The notes: generated from the sequence alone by a model not told the origin. A stretch of 64,000 nucleotides of DNA from Ascochyta rabiei (GCF_004011695.2 NC_082410.1:496001-560000); one strand, 5' to 3'; counted from the first letter of the stretch, positions 42,870 through 54,750 are shown. Translations and numbers: made by a program.

Positions 42870-44810
42870 ATGGCAGGCTGTCGACATCCGGACATACAGC
42901 AATTTGGCGAGATTGGTTGTTGCCTTTCGTGCGGAGAAGCACTGCTTGAGACGACCCCAGAGCCAGAAGATAAATCGAATGACTCAGAATCCCCACAGTA
43001 CCGATACAAGCCGCTCAGATACAGTCTTGGTCAGGAGATCCGACTTGTCGTCCTCTTCGCAGGCGGTTTTCTGGACGATCTTAGTTGTAAGATCGTCCAT
43101 GTCAATCTAGCGGACAATCCAGTCTATGAGGCAATTTCATATACCTGGGCAGACTCAGAAGGTGATCTAGCCCTTTCACAAAAGATCAGCTGCAGCGGAA
43201 AGATCATACCCATAACCAAGAATTGCGAGGCAGCCTTGCGACGTCTCAGGCGGTCCGGCCGCAACAGACGACTTTGGGTGGATGCTATTTGCATCGATCA
43301 GAATGACGCATTGGACAAAAGTCATCAGGTCAATATCATGTCTAAGATCTACGCGAACGCATCTCAGGTGGCAGCTTACCTTGGTGTTGAAGATCTGTCA
43401 ACGACCCAGGGCTTTCAAAGAGTAGTTGGCAATATGCAGAATGAATCAGTGACCGACGCAAATTTAGCCATTACTGAAGCATATCTGAGGACATTCATCG
43501 AATTGCCTTACTTCGACAGGGTGTGGATCTTGCAGGAAATTGGACTGGCGCGGCTGGTGACACTGATCATTGGTACTTCGGAAATTCGTTGGTCTGGCAC
43601 GTCCATTTCAAGGGTACTAAAGCTGTGTTCTGCTTTCGGTCTGAATCCACCAAGCGCTCTTCGCTGGGCTCCTGCAAGCCGCCCTGAAGAGGAGGATGTG
43701 TTAGCAGTGTTGTGCAAGAGTCGGAATTGCTCCGCCACAGATCCTCGTGACAAAGTGTATGCCTTGCTGGGCCTTACAAACCTAAATTTCTCGAGTCAGT
43801 TCCCCGCGGATTACACTCTTACTACCTTGGAGGTCTTCACGAAGTTGGCTGTACACTTCATTACCAAAATGGAGCGGTTTGATATCTTACAGCATTGCCA
43901 AAATATCGAAGTGTCAAGTCTCACAGGATCACCAAGCTGGGTGCCTCGATGGGACTTCAAAGATGTGTATGAACCGCTTCCTCCTCAGTTTTCCACTGTC
44001 AACAAGCGATGCTTTGCTGGTACCTGGCATATGGCCGCTGCTTCTCCCAGTACCTGGCTCTACAACCATCCAAGTGGAAGGATATTGCTTGATCGTCTAT
44101 TGAAACACTGCTCTCAGTTCTCGGAAGGGAAAACTTGTAACCTCTCGACGATTGGCTGCCGGAAGCAGATCAGACAGATGTGCGTAAAGGAAGCATTGTC
44201 TCCGTTAGCAGATGAGGATTACCTTACGCATCACGTCACGTCTCTGTTGTGTCGAGACTTTCAATACGCCATACGCAAGTCTTATGAAAGCCGACGTACC
44301 GATGACATACCAGTAACGACATGCGCATCGGAGCTGAAGCTGCGTGCACATCGCCTCGACAGAATATCGAGAGGACGTTTGTCGAAAATATCGTCAGCAC
44401 GAGAGTTCGTTTTCCCACGACGTAACTGGTCAGCTTTTGCCGCGGTCCGTCATTGTCAGACCTGTATCAACGCCAAAATTGACGTGTTTTCACACGACTA
44501 CGGAAACGAAAGAGCTACAGAGGAAGAACGCAGGTCTTTCTTACAAATTGCCAATACTCTCGGTGCTGGTAAAACGGCGTTTGAGACTGAACACTCTGTG
44601 GGCTTTACACGCGCAGCTTGTACCCAAGGCGATTCTATCTGGGTTCTACATGGCGCAGACGTTCCTTTTATTTTACGCCAAGTCGATGATCATTACATCT
44701 TGATCGGCGAGTGCTATCTGTACAAAGCCTCTCAACCGTTTCGCTGCAAGCATTGTGGTGCTGACGCAGCTCCATGGCCAATGCAAACGGAGATTGTAGA
44801 TATTTGGTAA
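42870..44810 (+). CDS. HET-domain (heterokaryon incompatibility) protein
   Basis: Single exon, 646 residues from the ATG at 42870. The frame is open further up to 42615, but that part does not resemble a protein, and the pseudo-copy downstream starts at the matching codon. The first 30 residues carry a Cys/His-rich start (CRHPDIQQFGEIGCCLSCGEAL). The HET domain follows: YEAISYTWAD (about residue 85), LWVDAICIDQ and RVWILQEIGLA, the three conserved HET blocks. A C-terminal ~50-residue segment (GFTRAACTQGDSIWVLHGA) is typical of large HET proteins. Such proteins act in allorecognition and can trigger cell death on hyphal fusion with unlike strains; this one's trigger is unknown. Its start codon is about 470 bp from the divergent WD40 gene. 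Confidence 0.92.
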   Translation: MAGCRHPDIQQFGEIGCCLSCGEALLETTPEPEDKSNDSESPQYRYKPLRYSLGQEIRLVVLFAGGFLDDLSCKIVHVNLADNPVYEAISYTWADSEGDLALSQKISCSGKIIPITKNCEAALRRLRRSGRNRRLWVDAICIDQNDALDKSHQVNIMSKIYANASQVAAYLGVEDLSTTQGFQRVVGNMQNESVTDANLAITEAYLRTFIELPYFDRVWILQEIGLARLVTLIIGTSEIRWSGTSISRVLKLCSAFGLNPPSALRWAPASRPEEEDVLAVLCKSRNCSATDPRDKVYALLGLTNLNFSSQFPADYTLTTLEVFTKLAVHFITKMERFDILQHCQNIEVSSLTGSPSWVPRWDFKDVYEPLPPQFSTVNKRCFAGTWHMAAASPSTWLYNHPSGRILLDRLLKHCSQFSEGKTCNLSTIGCRKQIRQMCVKEALSPLADEDYLTHHVTSLLCRDFQYAIRKSYESRRTDDIPVTTCASELKLRAHRLDRISRGRLSKISSAREFVFPRRNWSAFAAVRHCQTCINAKIDVFSHDYGNERATEEERRSFLQIANTLGAGKTAFETEHSVGFTRAACTQGDSIWVLHGADVPFILRQVDDHYILIGECYLYKASQPFRCKHCGADAAPWPMQTEIVDIW

Positions 44811-45068
44811 ACGTACGCAAAGTAATGTTATACATCAAGTTACAAACGCGGGAGCTTCACCGATATAGAGAAAGGCTCACTCAATGTGTAGATTTGTGCT
44901 GCCAGTTACAGATACGTATCGCTTGAACCAAGCCACTGATCACATGCAGGTGCCCCATTCCCTGAACTCAGCCTCTCTGGAGTACAGCCCAACATTGTCT
45001 CACTCAACAGACGATTTGTCAGATCGATTTGCTTCCTCAAATAGAAGCTCATACGCCAGACATCCGAC

Positions 45069-46045
45069 ATGTCTTGTCACCATCCAGACGTGCGAAAGTT
45101 CGATGGCGTTCGTTGCTGCCTAGCATGCGGCGAGGCTGTCTTCGAGCCTGCCCCGTCACCTCAGTGTAACAGATTTTCTGGATCGGACTATTAGTACTGA
45201 GCGCTCAACCATGTTTTGGGGCAAGAGATACGACTTGTCAATCTACTTCCCGGCGAACCTTTGGAGCCCAATCTCGAGGATGATCCTGAGTTCAAGGCTA
45301 TTTCTTACACGTGGGCAAACGAGGATGGAGACATCAGCCTTTCAAAGACAGTACGGACAGCGGACGGATCATCAATCAAGGTCACTGCCAATTGCCATGT
45401 ATCTCTCTGTCAGCTCCGAAAACGCGGACTTCCACGACGCGTTTGGTTAGATGCGATCTGTATGAACCAAAAAAAAACAGACGAACGCAAACATCAGGTC
45501 GGACTGATGAGTCAGATATACTCTAGAGCTTAGAGAGTCATGATATGCATCGAGGACATCGCTGCACACCAATCTGGACAAAACCGAGAGTACTACGACT
45601 ACTCACAGCTCTTTCATTCTTGGCGGTCGACATTAAACCGTCAGAAATTCCAAAGGAACTTGCTGTCGAGCGCGTCGATGGCAAGGCACGCATGAGTGAC
45701 ACTGAAGCAGCATTCCAGATACTTTCACAGTATGCGTAGAAGACTAGTCCTTGGGCAGACCAGGAAGAGCATTTCAACCCCGGTGGACTGATCCTCACAC
45801 ATCAAAGTATTGGCTTTGCGCGGAGTGTGTTCGCTCCAAAAGATGCCGTATTCGCCATCGATGGGGTACAAACGCCGCTCATCCTGCGAGAAGTCGGCCC
45901 ACAGCAATACCGAATCGTTGGTGAGTGCTCCCTCTGGGCAGCATTTAGGTCAGGACATACGCATCGAAAAGCTGGAAAGGGTACACGGAACACAGATCCC
46001 TGCGACTTTGGTTATGAAGACACGAAGATAATTGAGATAGTGTGA
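45069..46045 (+). pseudogene. Decayed HET-domain gene copy
   Basis: Reads as a relic of the gene upstream. MSCHHPDVRKF with CCLACGEA matches its Cys/His start. LGQEIRLVNLL, FKAISYTWANEDGD, RRVWLDAICMNQ and HQVGLMSQIYSRA match its HET blocks. Near the end, QSIGFARSVFAPKDAVFAIDG and LILREVGPQQYRIVGECS match the C-terminal block. In-frame stops lie before the HET domain (TAT TAG TAC TGA around 45190) and just after it (about 45531). About 300 codons of the middle are missing or unrecognisable, and the frame changes between the pieces. It cannot make a complete HET protein. A short protein with only the HET part is conceivable, but the early stops argue against it. Confidence 0.85.
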
Positions 46046-46906
46046 GAAAGAGAGACTCAACTAGGGAAAAGTCGAAGGGGGAAAAAGGGTTGTTCTTGTT
46101 CTCGCTCTTACGCACCGTATCCAGGTCTCTTTCAGGCTGACGATTTCAAGAGATCATAACTACTACAGGAGCCAATCGAGCAAACGGAACTGCTCACTGC
46201 CCTCTTACGCATTCAACCACCTTAGTCTGTACGCCTTGTGACATTCTACTGCGAGAAGCTTGCGACTACTTCCCATTAAGCCAGTGGGTTCTGTAGATAC
46301 ACTAGATTTATATAGAGTGCTGCTGTCAGAACTTCGCTATCATATCGTGACGCGGTAGAATCATGTGGCTGTTGCATCACCGTGCTTTCTTTCATTGTGT
46401 TTTTGTCGGGCTGAATAAGGGCCGCCTTATACTGGTCGGTCGGACGCAAAAAGAGGAAGTCGCATTTTGTCGAAATGGCGTTATTCGTTAGACGGACATT
46501 TTGCTGTTGGTTTCCCTGTAGAATTGTATGATGGCACTGCTATGTTCTACAATATCGTTTAAGTGATTGAAGCGCTAGATGTCGTGGTCCTTGACAAGGT
46601 TTGAATAAGACGTTAGCAGTACACGTCCTTTCGACGGGGAAAGCCTCAAGTATAACGGGAGATGGAGCTATTATTCTTATTACACAATTACATCGACTTC
46701 GTACCTAGTCGCCACACGTAAAATCATCAAAAGATCCAACAAATTTCAAATAGCCAAGCCCTTGTTGCTCCAACAGCCTGGATAAATATCCGCAGAATTA
46801 TTGGCCGCTCCGTCAGGGGTATACATCGTCTGTAGTCGTGAAGACGTAGACGCACTATTAGAAGACGAAGAGCGGAACGCTACTAGGCAGATTGTCAGCA
46901 CACTGT
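46046..46906. other. Intergenic region after HET pseudogene
   Basis: About 860 bp, AT-richer than the flanks. No ORF or repeat recognised. The last part is the 3' side of pil1. Confidence 0.5.
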
Positions 46907-48221
46907 TTATGCGACAATCCTCTCCTCCTCACGGCCACGGTGTTCGCTAGCGATGGTGGAAGCAGCCTCGTCGACCTCCTCATCGTCGTAGCCGTTACCT
47001 CGGTGCTCGGACGCAGGAATCCACAAGCCAGATTCGCGGCTGTCAAGTGGCTGATCCTGGCCGGACAGGTCAACGGGCTCGCCAGTGTGCTGGCTGCGGT
47101 TGCGGCGGCGCTGGGAGAGAGTGCGAGAGCGGGTGGAAAGCTTGGAGGAAACAGAGGCGTTCTGCTCCACCCAGTTGGTGAGAGAGTCTTCGCAGTCCTG
47201 GATAATGCTGTGGAAGAGTCAGTGCATGTGTGCAATTTGTGTACGAAAGTATGAACTTACGCCTTCGAGGTCTCGTATCCATCGTAAGCCTGACGAGTCT
47301 CACCAGGAGTGACAGGAGTGTCATCAATGAGCTCGAGGAGGTGCTTTCCATAGCCGGCGATAATGGCGAGCTTCTCGCAGTGCTCGCGCATGGCATCAAA
47401 CTGGTAGGTAAAAGCAGCCTTGAGCTTCTCACGTGTGATGTTGGACAACTGGGCCTCAGCAACGAGAGACTCGGCCTCAGCACGCACAAGCTCCTGCTCG
47501 AGGACAACGATCTTGGGAGAGTTGGGCTCCTTGTACTTCAACTGCGCAATCTGGTCGGTGATCTTCTGCTTGCCTTGGCATTGTTAGCTTGGAAGGCTGG
47601 AAAGGTGCGTCAAACTCACGATCACGGCTGGGCTGGACAGAAGCCTCGATGTTACGGATGCTCTTGATCGTGACGCGGTACTGGTCGTAACGATCGACAT
47701 ACTGGTCCTCGAGCTCACCGATCTCGTAGATCAAGACACCAAGCTTGTCTGTAACGTCGGAGACATCGTCGTCACATGCCTCTCCCCAGATGGAAAGTTG
47801 TTGCTACAGTATCATTTAGCGTGTAGTTCGGAGATAAGTCCGAAATGGCACGAGCTTACAGCGACCTCCATGCGCTCCCTAGACACGAGCTCCATGCTGC
47901 GCATGACGTTCTTCTCCATCTTCACCAACTGTGAGAGCTTCTTCGAAAGATCGGGTCCGAATGCGCCAGCAGACTTGTGGCGGAAAGTGTGGCCTGGAGG
48001 ATCGACAGTCAGTGTCTTTGGTCTTTCGGTTCTTCTTCTTTGGACATACCAATGTTGGCCTTGCCAAAGAAGCGGCCGCTCTTCGTCGAAGAAGATGGAG
48101 GAGGGGGGTTCTGGATCTGCGACGCCTATACAAAAGTCAGCGTTGCGCTCAGAGGGATGTCGCAAGATATTGTGCTCACCGTGGGCGCGCGAGACTGGCG
48201 CATACTGTATGTGCGATGCAT
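46907..48221 (-). CDS. pil1: Eisosome core protein Pil1/Lsp1
   Basis: Six exons: 48221-48180, 48125-48050, 47993-47860, 47803-47620, 47573-47261 and 47207-46907. They give 349 residues, the usual length. The start MHRTYSMRQSRAPT is followed by the conserved FFGKANIGHTFRHKSAGAFGPDLSKKLS basic patch (membrane/PI(4,5)P2 binding). The BAR-type helices come next: MRSMELVSRERMEVA, LSIWGEACDDDVSDVTDKLG, LEDQYVDRYDQYR and FDAMREHCEKLAIIAGYGKHLLELI. The C-terminal tail is Ser/Arg/acid-rich (LSTRSRTLSQRRR), a likely kinase target. Pil1 assembles into the half-tube coat of eisosomes at the plasma membrane (MCC domains). All splice junctions keep frame with GTGAGC, GTATGT, GTAAGC, GTGAGT and GTAAGT donors. 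Confidence 0.96.
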
Positions 48222-48879
48222 GTTGAGCGGATGTGGCGGAATGGATCAAAGTGGTTGAAGTTTGCGATGTGAGGTTCGTAAGACCTATAGAATTACAAGA
48301 CAGTGTGAGCGGTGGGATTTCTCGTGATAGGGAAGGCGAGCGATCTGAGGGCATCGCCGGTTTTGAGTGTTTTGCGGTCGCTAGCGCCTGGGTCGATGAC
48401 GTATCGGCAGGACAGCCCCACGACTCGTCCTTCACATCCTGGCAAGATCGCCGTGGAGACGGTTCTAGCCGGTACATCATCTTGTCGCACAGGCAACCCA
48501 GTCTACGATCATTGCTGGGCGCATGATGACTCGTTGGACAGAGTGGTCGCCCTTGTTTACTTTACTTGATAACACCCGTGTTGTAGGCCTGACTTGCAGT
48601 GTGTTCGAGTTCGCAGGCCGCGTGTCTGCGTATTTGCATACCTGGACGGACTAGCCGTAACCCGCGACTGGTGTTTGGTCCCTGTGACGTCTTCTTGAGC
48701 ATTGGTACGCCGCTTGTTTGTTACGTCTCACTCAAGTATTGTGACACGTCTCAACCAGTAAATGCTGCTTTGCTTTGATGGCTATATGGTTGCCTGAGGG
48801 GGATGCAACTGCCTACATACTGTACAAGTTGGGTATCTGAGTGTTGTCCGCGCCGTCGCAATGCAAATAAAAGTGTAAA
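48222..48879. other. Intergenic region, pil1 to sam37
   Basis: About 660 bp: pil1 promoter and sam37 3' side. No gene or repeat recognised. Confidence 0.5.
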
Positions 48880-50279
48880 TCAGAATTGAGAAAATCCTCC
48901 ACTGGGTAGTTGGCCCAGGACGCTAAGAATGTTACCGGCTTCTCCGAGTCCAACAGTTGGGCGCAGTGCCCAGAATATAAGATCCCCCTCCCGGGGCGAC
49001 CGGCGGTGCTGAATGGCAAAAGACGCAAACCCTACAGCTACTGCGGCCGTGAAGCCGAGCAAAGTGTTGACAAATAATGGCGACGGCAAAGCGGACAGTG
49101 TGCGACTCGAGGGTAGTAATGGTTCTGCAGGCCAAATAGTCTCACGTTTCAGAAGTGAGGATACGACTGGAATGCTCCCAATGACCTCTCGGACGCCAGT
49201 GAGTGTGTGTGATGTGAAGCTCTGCGACCTGGCCGTCCATGGCAAAAGTAATCTTTGCGACTCCTCTGTCACTGAAGTCGTTGAGCCGGTGCCAATGGCC
49301 CATATTTGAGCCGCGCTCACGTCTTCGTTGGTGAGGATATCTTTGCGCAGCGCGTGAATGTACGTGGCAAGCCTTGGGAATTTTATCGATACTGCCTCCT
49401 TCAGCCAAGCTTGTGGCACGGTCGGGTACAACATCACTGCCAGGTAGCCAAAGGCAAGACAGTCGAGGCTGGAAGGCTGTGCTGTACCAAGCAGATAATC
49501 GTTTCGTCCAAGGAGATCTGACAATGGCTCCAACAGCTCGTTCGACGCAGCATCGAGCCTAAATCGCGCAGCATACTTTGGAGTGCCTAGGAAACCTCCA
49601 ATTCCCTTGCCGCGTCCCATGCTCATCATGCTTGGCTGACTGTCAGTCGGGAGCCCAGCTGCCCGCTTCGCAGCCTCAAACTCTGCCGATGCGGTGCCTC
49701 GGCCGGGTGCCATGGTTTCCTCAGCTCTTGAGTCCACATCTAGACTATCCAGGCCCATATGAGCCGTCCGCGTTCTTGCGAGTTCTCTACGTTTGGGCGG
49801 AACGGTGTAGTTGGCGTACCATGGTAGTATGGCTGTGTATGCAGCAGAGGTAGTGGTATTGTAATTTTCCGCGGAGACGAAGAGCGAGAGGTCGATGAGG
49901 GGAGTGGCTGTCAATCGCAAGAAAGTAATATATGCAGTTCGGTCGTTCTGCTGCCGGTCGTTTAGGTCTGCATCCAGATCTTCACTGACTGCAGGATGAT
50001 TTCGCAGATAAGAGACGATGTCCTCAAACCCTGTCGCCGTTGCGATTCCGCCATCGAAGAGTATCGGCAAGCTCTCTAGCATTTTGTAAGCTACAGGATA
50101 TCCTAAGCAGCTCACTGTCACAACGTACCTGTCAGACCGACCGACTTGTCGTAGCTTGCAACGATACTCCACTGTCCTTCTGGAACGACCCGCTGGCAAT
50201 AAGTTACAGTCGCTATGCACTCTGGATCAATTGAAGGTAGCCCAAAGGCAGGACCCCAAATATGAAGCTCTAGCACCAT
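48880..50279 (-). CDS. sam37: Mitochondrial SAM complex subunit Sam37/metaxin-like
   Basis: Exons 50279-50129 and 50075-48880 (GTACGT donor, CTAG acceptor) give 448 residues. The start MVLELHIWGPAFGLPSIDPECIATVTYC with SLPILFDGGIATATGFEDIVSYLR is the thioredoxin-like GST-N module of metaxin/Sam37. The GST-C-like helices include LLEPLSDLLGRNDYLLGTAQPSSLDCLAFGYLA and WLKEAVSIKFPRLATYIHAL. A single hydrophobic helix (LFVNTLLGFTAAVAVGFASFAI, about 395-416) near the C-terminus is the membrane anchor. Sam37 works with Sam50 and Sam35 to insert beta-barrel proteins into the outer membrane. The start codon is 200 bp from the divergent gene on the plus strand. Confidence 0.9.
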
Positions 50280-50478
50280 CCTCTTCACGCAACGTAAAAT
50301 TCGCGGCTTTGCGATAATGTTGTTTCAATGCAATGACGAACTTCGTCAATCGCAAACGGGCAGGGACGAGTCTTGGCATGACGCTAGCACGTGAGTACTC
50401 AATCCCACTCAAAGTGCTATACTCCACACAAAGACAGCCGTCAAACGTCAAACAGGTAGCCAGGGAAGTTTTTGAAAC
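50280..50478. promoter_or_regulatory. Shared 199-bp divergent promoter, sam37 and unknown gene
   Basis: Only 199 bp separate two divergent ATGs. It must hold both leaders and core promoters. No clear TATA box is visible. Confidence 0.55.
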
Positions 50479-51437
50479 ATGGCGCCGCTCAGACGCTATC
50501 TGCGCATCACAAAGTACTCTGTTCTTGAAGTACGAATCTATCTGGATCGTCCAGCAGATGCTGAGGCCTGGTTGTTGAAACGCGACAATCCAGCGCTTCC
50601 ACGCGTTATCCAGGCGATCCGTCCCCTGGTTCTGCCCAAGCTTCGAGAAGAAAATGAGCGAGGTAAGGGCCGCAGTGGGGCGAAAGCGAAGAAGAAGGGT
50701 GTCAAAGATGTTGTGGTAGAAGGTAGGTCTGGCCTGCTAGCGCTTATGGCTCCAAATTATCTTAGATACAATGGACGATTGCAAACATTTGTATTAGCCC
50801 GGTAGCTAATACTGGAGCAGATGACTTCGAGGTTTCGATCTTTCTGACGGAACTGTCCTCCCGCCATTCGGTAATGACAAAACAGAAGATGTTCAAGGAC
50901 AAACCACGCATACAAAGTAATTCCGGGAAGCTCACCAACTGGCTCACAACGGGCACAAGTGATCAACCGATGGTCATCAATGAGGACACTACAGACCCAA
51001 TCGTCATTGGAGAAGAGGACGAAGTTGTGGTCAATCTTGCAGACATTCCCGAGGCGGACACATCTGCCAGACGGTCAACACGCACTAAGCGTAGCAGGAG
51101 CGAAATAGGAAATCATGGTGCGAGCGATGTCAGCGATGGTGAGGACATGGGTTTGTTCGTTCCAGAAACGGCCAGCAAGCGGGGCAAGACAAGCGCAGCA
51201 CCAGCAGACATCTATGAGAATGAAGCTGAAGAGGAGTCGCAAGATGACAAGAAGAAGCTAGGGTTAAAAACCTCGTACGAAGGCTTCAGCATATACGGTC
51301 GCATACTCTGTCTTGTGGTCAAGCGCCGCGGTGCAAGGAAGGGTGCTGGTGCACTGGTGTCCAGTCAACAGATGCTAGAGAGCTGGGTGTCGACACAAGC
51401 TGCTGGGCAGGTGGACGATGACGAAGACAACGGCTGA
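50479..51437 (+). CDS. Uncharacterised protein (conserved-looking N-terminal fold)
   Basis: Exons 50479-50722 and 50821-51437 (GTAGGT donor, AGCAG acceptor) give 286 residues. The N-terminal ~110 residues look folded: MAPLRRYLRITKYSVLEVRIYL, then LPRVIQAIRPLVLPKLREENER, a Lys-rich linker, and DVVVEDDFEVSIFLTELSSRHS, which is completed across the splice. The C-terminal half is disordered, with acid runs, RRSTRTKRSR (a likely nuclear localisation signal) and a final GYSI-like and KRRGARKG segment. I do not recognise the family with certainty. The beta-rich start and NLS suggest a nuclear protein, but no function is claimed. It shares a short promoter with sam37. Confidence 0.75.
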
Positions 51438-54378
51438 TGAGACTCAACAGCCGCTTGGCGCAATAGTGCCTGGGAGCAATACATTGTCTCGTGGCTATGA
51501 GGTCACATTCCAACATCCGGCTGAAGGTCTGGTCGTGCCGCAAAGGCTATGGTTTGCTGCATGCAGTCGTTTCGGCTCTCGTATAAGACGCCAGATCTCA
51601 GCGTATGGTTGTTCTTCAGAGCCAAGCTTCAGATTGTGGTGTGCCGACCATTGTTACCTACTATGTGTGTTGAGCATTAGTTGCAATGCACGATGATGGT
51701 ACACGGAGATCCTCGCTATCGGTGATACGGGAGCGTATACACAGTCGGCGATGTCACGAGGATCGATAGTCAACAAGCTATCGACAGCTGTGACAGCTGC
51801 AGATCATCGACACCGTAGTCACAATACTTCACACAGCTGTGCAGCGTCCCTGGAGTTCTCTTATGGCAGCAAACATGGGACGCCAGCCCTCCAGACATAC
51901 ACTTCGGTGTGATACGTCCCTAACTGCCAGTTACGCATTGGTGTGTGTGTGTGTGTACGTGTGAAGCCTAAATCTTCTTCTTCGATCAGTCCGTTCAAAA
52001 GCAAGTAAGCAATATTGACGGCGTCCCGGGATCGCCGCAGTCAGCAGTATCGTGGCGCACCACTCCTTTCGCTTGTAAGCCACACAAGAAAGGCCGCGTG
52101 GTAGCTCGGATCTGCGTTCGCGTACCTGCAGCAGCGTGGAACTTGCGAATCTACCTGATCGTGATCGAATTTGGCACCAAACTTCAAGGTTGATGACGGC
52201 TTTTCACGCGACGCGTCCGCAGCGAAAAGAAGCATTGCAGTTTGCGTTTGCTGAGTGACGCACAATGCTCGCATTTGCATGCATCATGTCACAATCATAA
52301 GGCAAACTTCAGTCACTGACTCTCCTGCAGTGCTCGTTCTCATGCTTGCTTTTCAAGGTCGCCGACAAGCTACCAAAAAATCAAAGGTGGCACCGTGCGC
52401 CATCGATGCGCTATCTCCTAGGGCTTGACTAGAGGGCAGCCCGCGAGCGGTATGACGGCGACATGGCGAGGAGCTGCAGAGCTTCTCCGATGTCCAGGAC
52501 GCCGTCAGCTTCACGTCACCCCTCTGATTCGCACTGTCGGGTCGAGATCTGGTACAAGTTGCACCCAATCTCATCATAATCTGTAACAACAGCCAACGTC
52601 TTCTCCACAGCTTTGAAACATGAGATTTGTGGCAAATTTGAGACCGACTGCGGTGGCGATAGTGTGGCAGATAATATTCCATGCGGAGCGTCGAAGGGTA
52701 GGGCTAGCCGTGCCCCTGTAGATCGCTCTCAAACAGGAACAGCTGGCAAAGGGTCTCAGGTTCTTGCGGCGATGGAAGAAAATTGTATTCTACCGAGACG
52801 TCCGATGCATGGATGAAGCAAGCAGCAGAATGTTTGCGGCTCATTTGGCAAGCAGCAGGGGTAGGGGAAGACAGATTGCGAATGAAAAGCAATGGATTGC
52901 ACACCAAACGAACGCTCATTCAAGATGCTTCACCAAGATCCCTGTTGGTCCACGTGGAACTCTCCCTCACTGCACCGGATGCAGCTTGCGGCACAGCCCT
53001 CCGGCAGACGTCGTTGGCAGCCCGATCGCAACGCCTCGATGGCTGCATACCCGCAACTCTCCCCTTTCGGAGCTGCCGGATTAGCTCAGGAAAGCGCCGT
53101 GGTTAGGTGGTTAGAGGGCAGCCACTCGTGGGCGCCGGAGGGCTGCAAATAAAATAAAACAGGGCCAGGACGCCATTGTCCTGCTTTTGCACTTGATCCA
53201 GGATTATACGAGTCGTGCAAACAAGGCATGCACCAGGACAAAAATAAGCATGACAGGACCCTTTGACGGCTCCCTTGTGTATCTTCAGCCTACTCGCCTG
53301 GGGCAAACAGCTTGCTGGGGCAAATGACCCACGCAAAACTTACCGCCGACGGGCACGAGCAGTATCGCGGGTGGAGCGAGAAAATTTCCAGGGGGGACTG
53401 GAAATTAGATAGAAGCATAGCAGAAGCACGGGAGAAGGCCGCAGTGCGCGCTAGATCGTCCAGCTGCGATGGAGACTGTGGGTGCTGGGCATGAGCAACG
53501 TTGCAAAATTCGCCAAGTCTGTGTGTGGTCCGTGGCTGTCGCTGTGTCAGAAATTTGACCCTGACACGAGACTGATGCTAGCCTTGCCTGTTCCTGAATG
53601 CCTCGCAAGCAGAACCCTCTTTCACCCATGGTGTGAAGCGGCGTTTCGGCGCTCGTAGGCGGCCCTAGCAACCGTCTGCTTGGAAAAGGAGGGCTACGTT
53701 TCAATCATCTCGACCGTTCGCACTAACAAACTTACTAAGAATAAGCTGTAAGCCGTGAAGTGATGTCAGACTCGTCAGGCTTACATACACACTGTGCTCA
53801 AGAGTCATCGCCAACCTTGCAAAGAGTAGGGGCATGCCGCGACGGCGACAGTGCTGCGACGGGATTGGATCAACGCGATCTTCAGAGCAGTCACGAGGGC
53901 GCTGAAACGACAAGCAGCGTAGCACGTCTTCGTGTTTCTTCGCGCCCGTGCCCATTAGTTGACCGGGGTGAGCGATGTTTCGGCATGCTTTAGCTCATGC
54001 ACAAGCCAGGAGCCACCCCTTTCCTGGCCCATCAGCCCAACGCCTGCTTCACCGCTTGGGCCGTGCCATGCGCTGCCTGGAATTATTACACGCATCGTCA
54101 AAAGTACGTAGCTGACCGGCACTTTAGGGCTGTAGCAATCTGAGCACGCACATAAATACCATTGACCCCCACTGTCAGTAGCCTTCGTTTCATACAACAA
54201 CCACTCAGCCGGACACCACTCTAGATACATATCTACAGTAGTCCTACACTACCACTACACAACTACCAGTCACTGTCCAGCCTACCCGACTAGCACTTCG
54301 ACAAACACTCACCTCAACCTCTACAACCAACAAGCCATCAAATCAACCACTACCAACCTTCGGCTTCAACATCATACA
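51438..54378. other. Gene-poor tract, first part
   Basis: About 2.9 kb with no ORF that resembles protein. A GT dinucleotide run (about 51942-51958) is the only obvious repeat. GC content is similar to the neighbouring genes, so this is not an AT-rich RIP island. The last ~230 bp, from an ATAAATA word near 54153, looks like the promoter and leader of the small candidate gene at 54379. Confidence 0.5.
54151..54378 (+). promoter_or_regulatory. Probable promoter and long CA-rich 5' leader
   Basis: ATAAATACC (about 54153), then from about 54235 a leader made of CACTACCACTACACAACT, CAACCTCTACAACCAAC and similar A/C-rich words with no ATG until 54379. This is the standard appearance of a strongly expressed fungal 5' UTR and contrasts with the surrounding sequence. 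Confidence 0.45.
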
Positions 54379-54750
54379 ATGGCCGCTACCATCTACGACG
54401 AGTCCAACATGGCAAACAACAACCTGCCTCCTTGCCCTGGCCCCCCACCAACACGCCCTCTGCCTCCGGTTCCTTCCAAATAAACTCACAGCCGGTTTAC
54501 CTTTGCACGTTGGTCCTGACAAACCGCGATTGGCTTTGGCCCAACCCAACATGGACACGTTCCCATCCCTTGTCCGACCATCATCATACGTCACGCCAAA
54601 CTGCGACCCACTCGACCCGAAACGTGCACTACCATTTAACTGTGCGCCGCCGTCATGCAAAGCCATCGTATGGGGCCAACGCGATCCGATATTCGACACA
54701 CCTCGTGCACCACCACCCCGGTCGACCATCAGCACGCCACGCGCCTTCTA
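54379..54750 (+). pseudogene. Small Pro-rich candidate gene, frame broken
   Basis: ATG 54379 opens a 34-codon frame (MAATIYDESNMANNN, then Pro-rich) that stops at 54483. The next frame (+1) is open through the same point and continues with protein-like sequence, including LHVGPDKPRLALAQPN, TFPSLVRPSSYV, FNCAPPSCKAIVWGQRDPIF and a stop at about 54751. No intron of normal size joins the two frames. A one-base change or an unseen splice is the simplest explanation. No family recognised. The 34-residue product alone is also possible. Confidence 0.35.

Noticed and set aside
53080..53150. tRNA-like words (GATTAGCTCAG, GGTTAGAGG)
   Set aside because: Resembles parts of A and B boxes, but no acceptor stem or cloverleaf can be folded around them.
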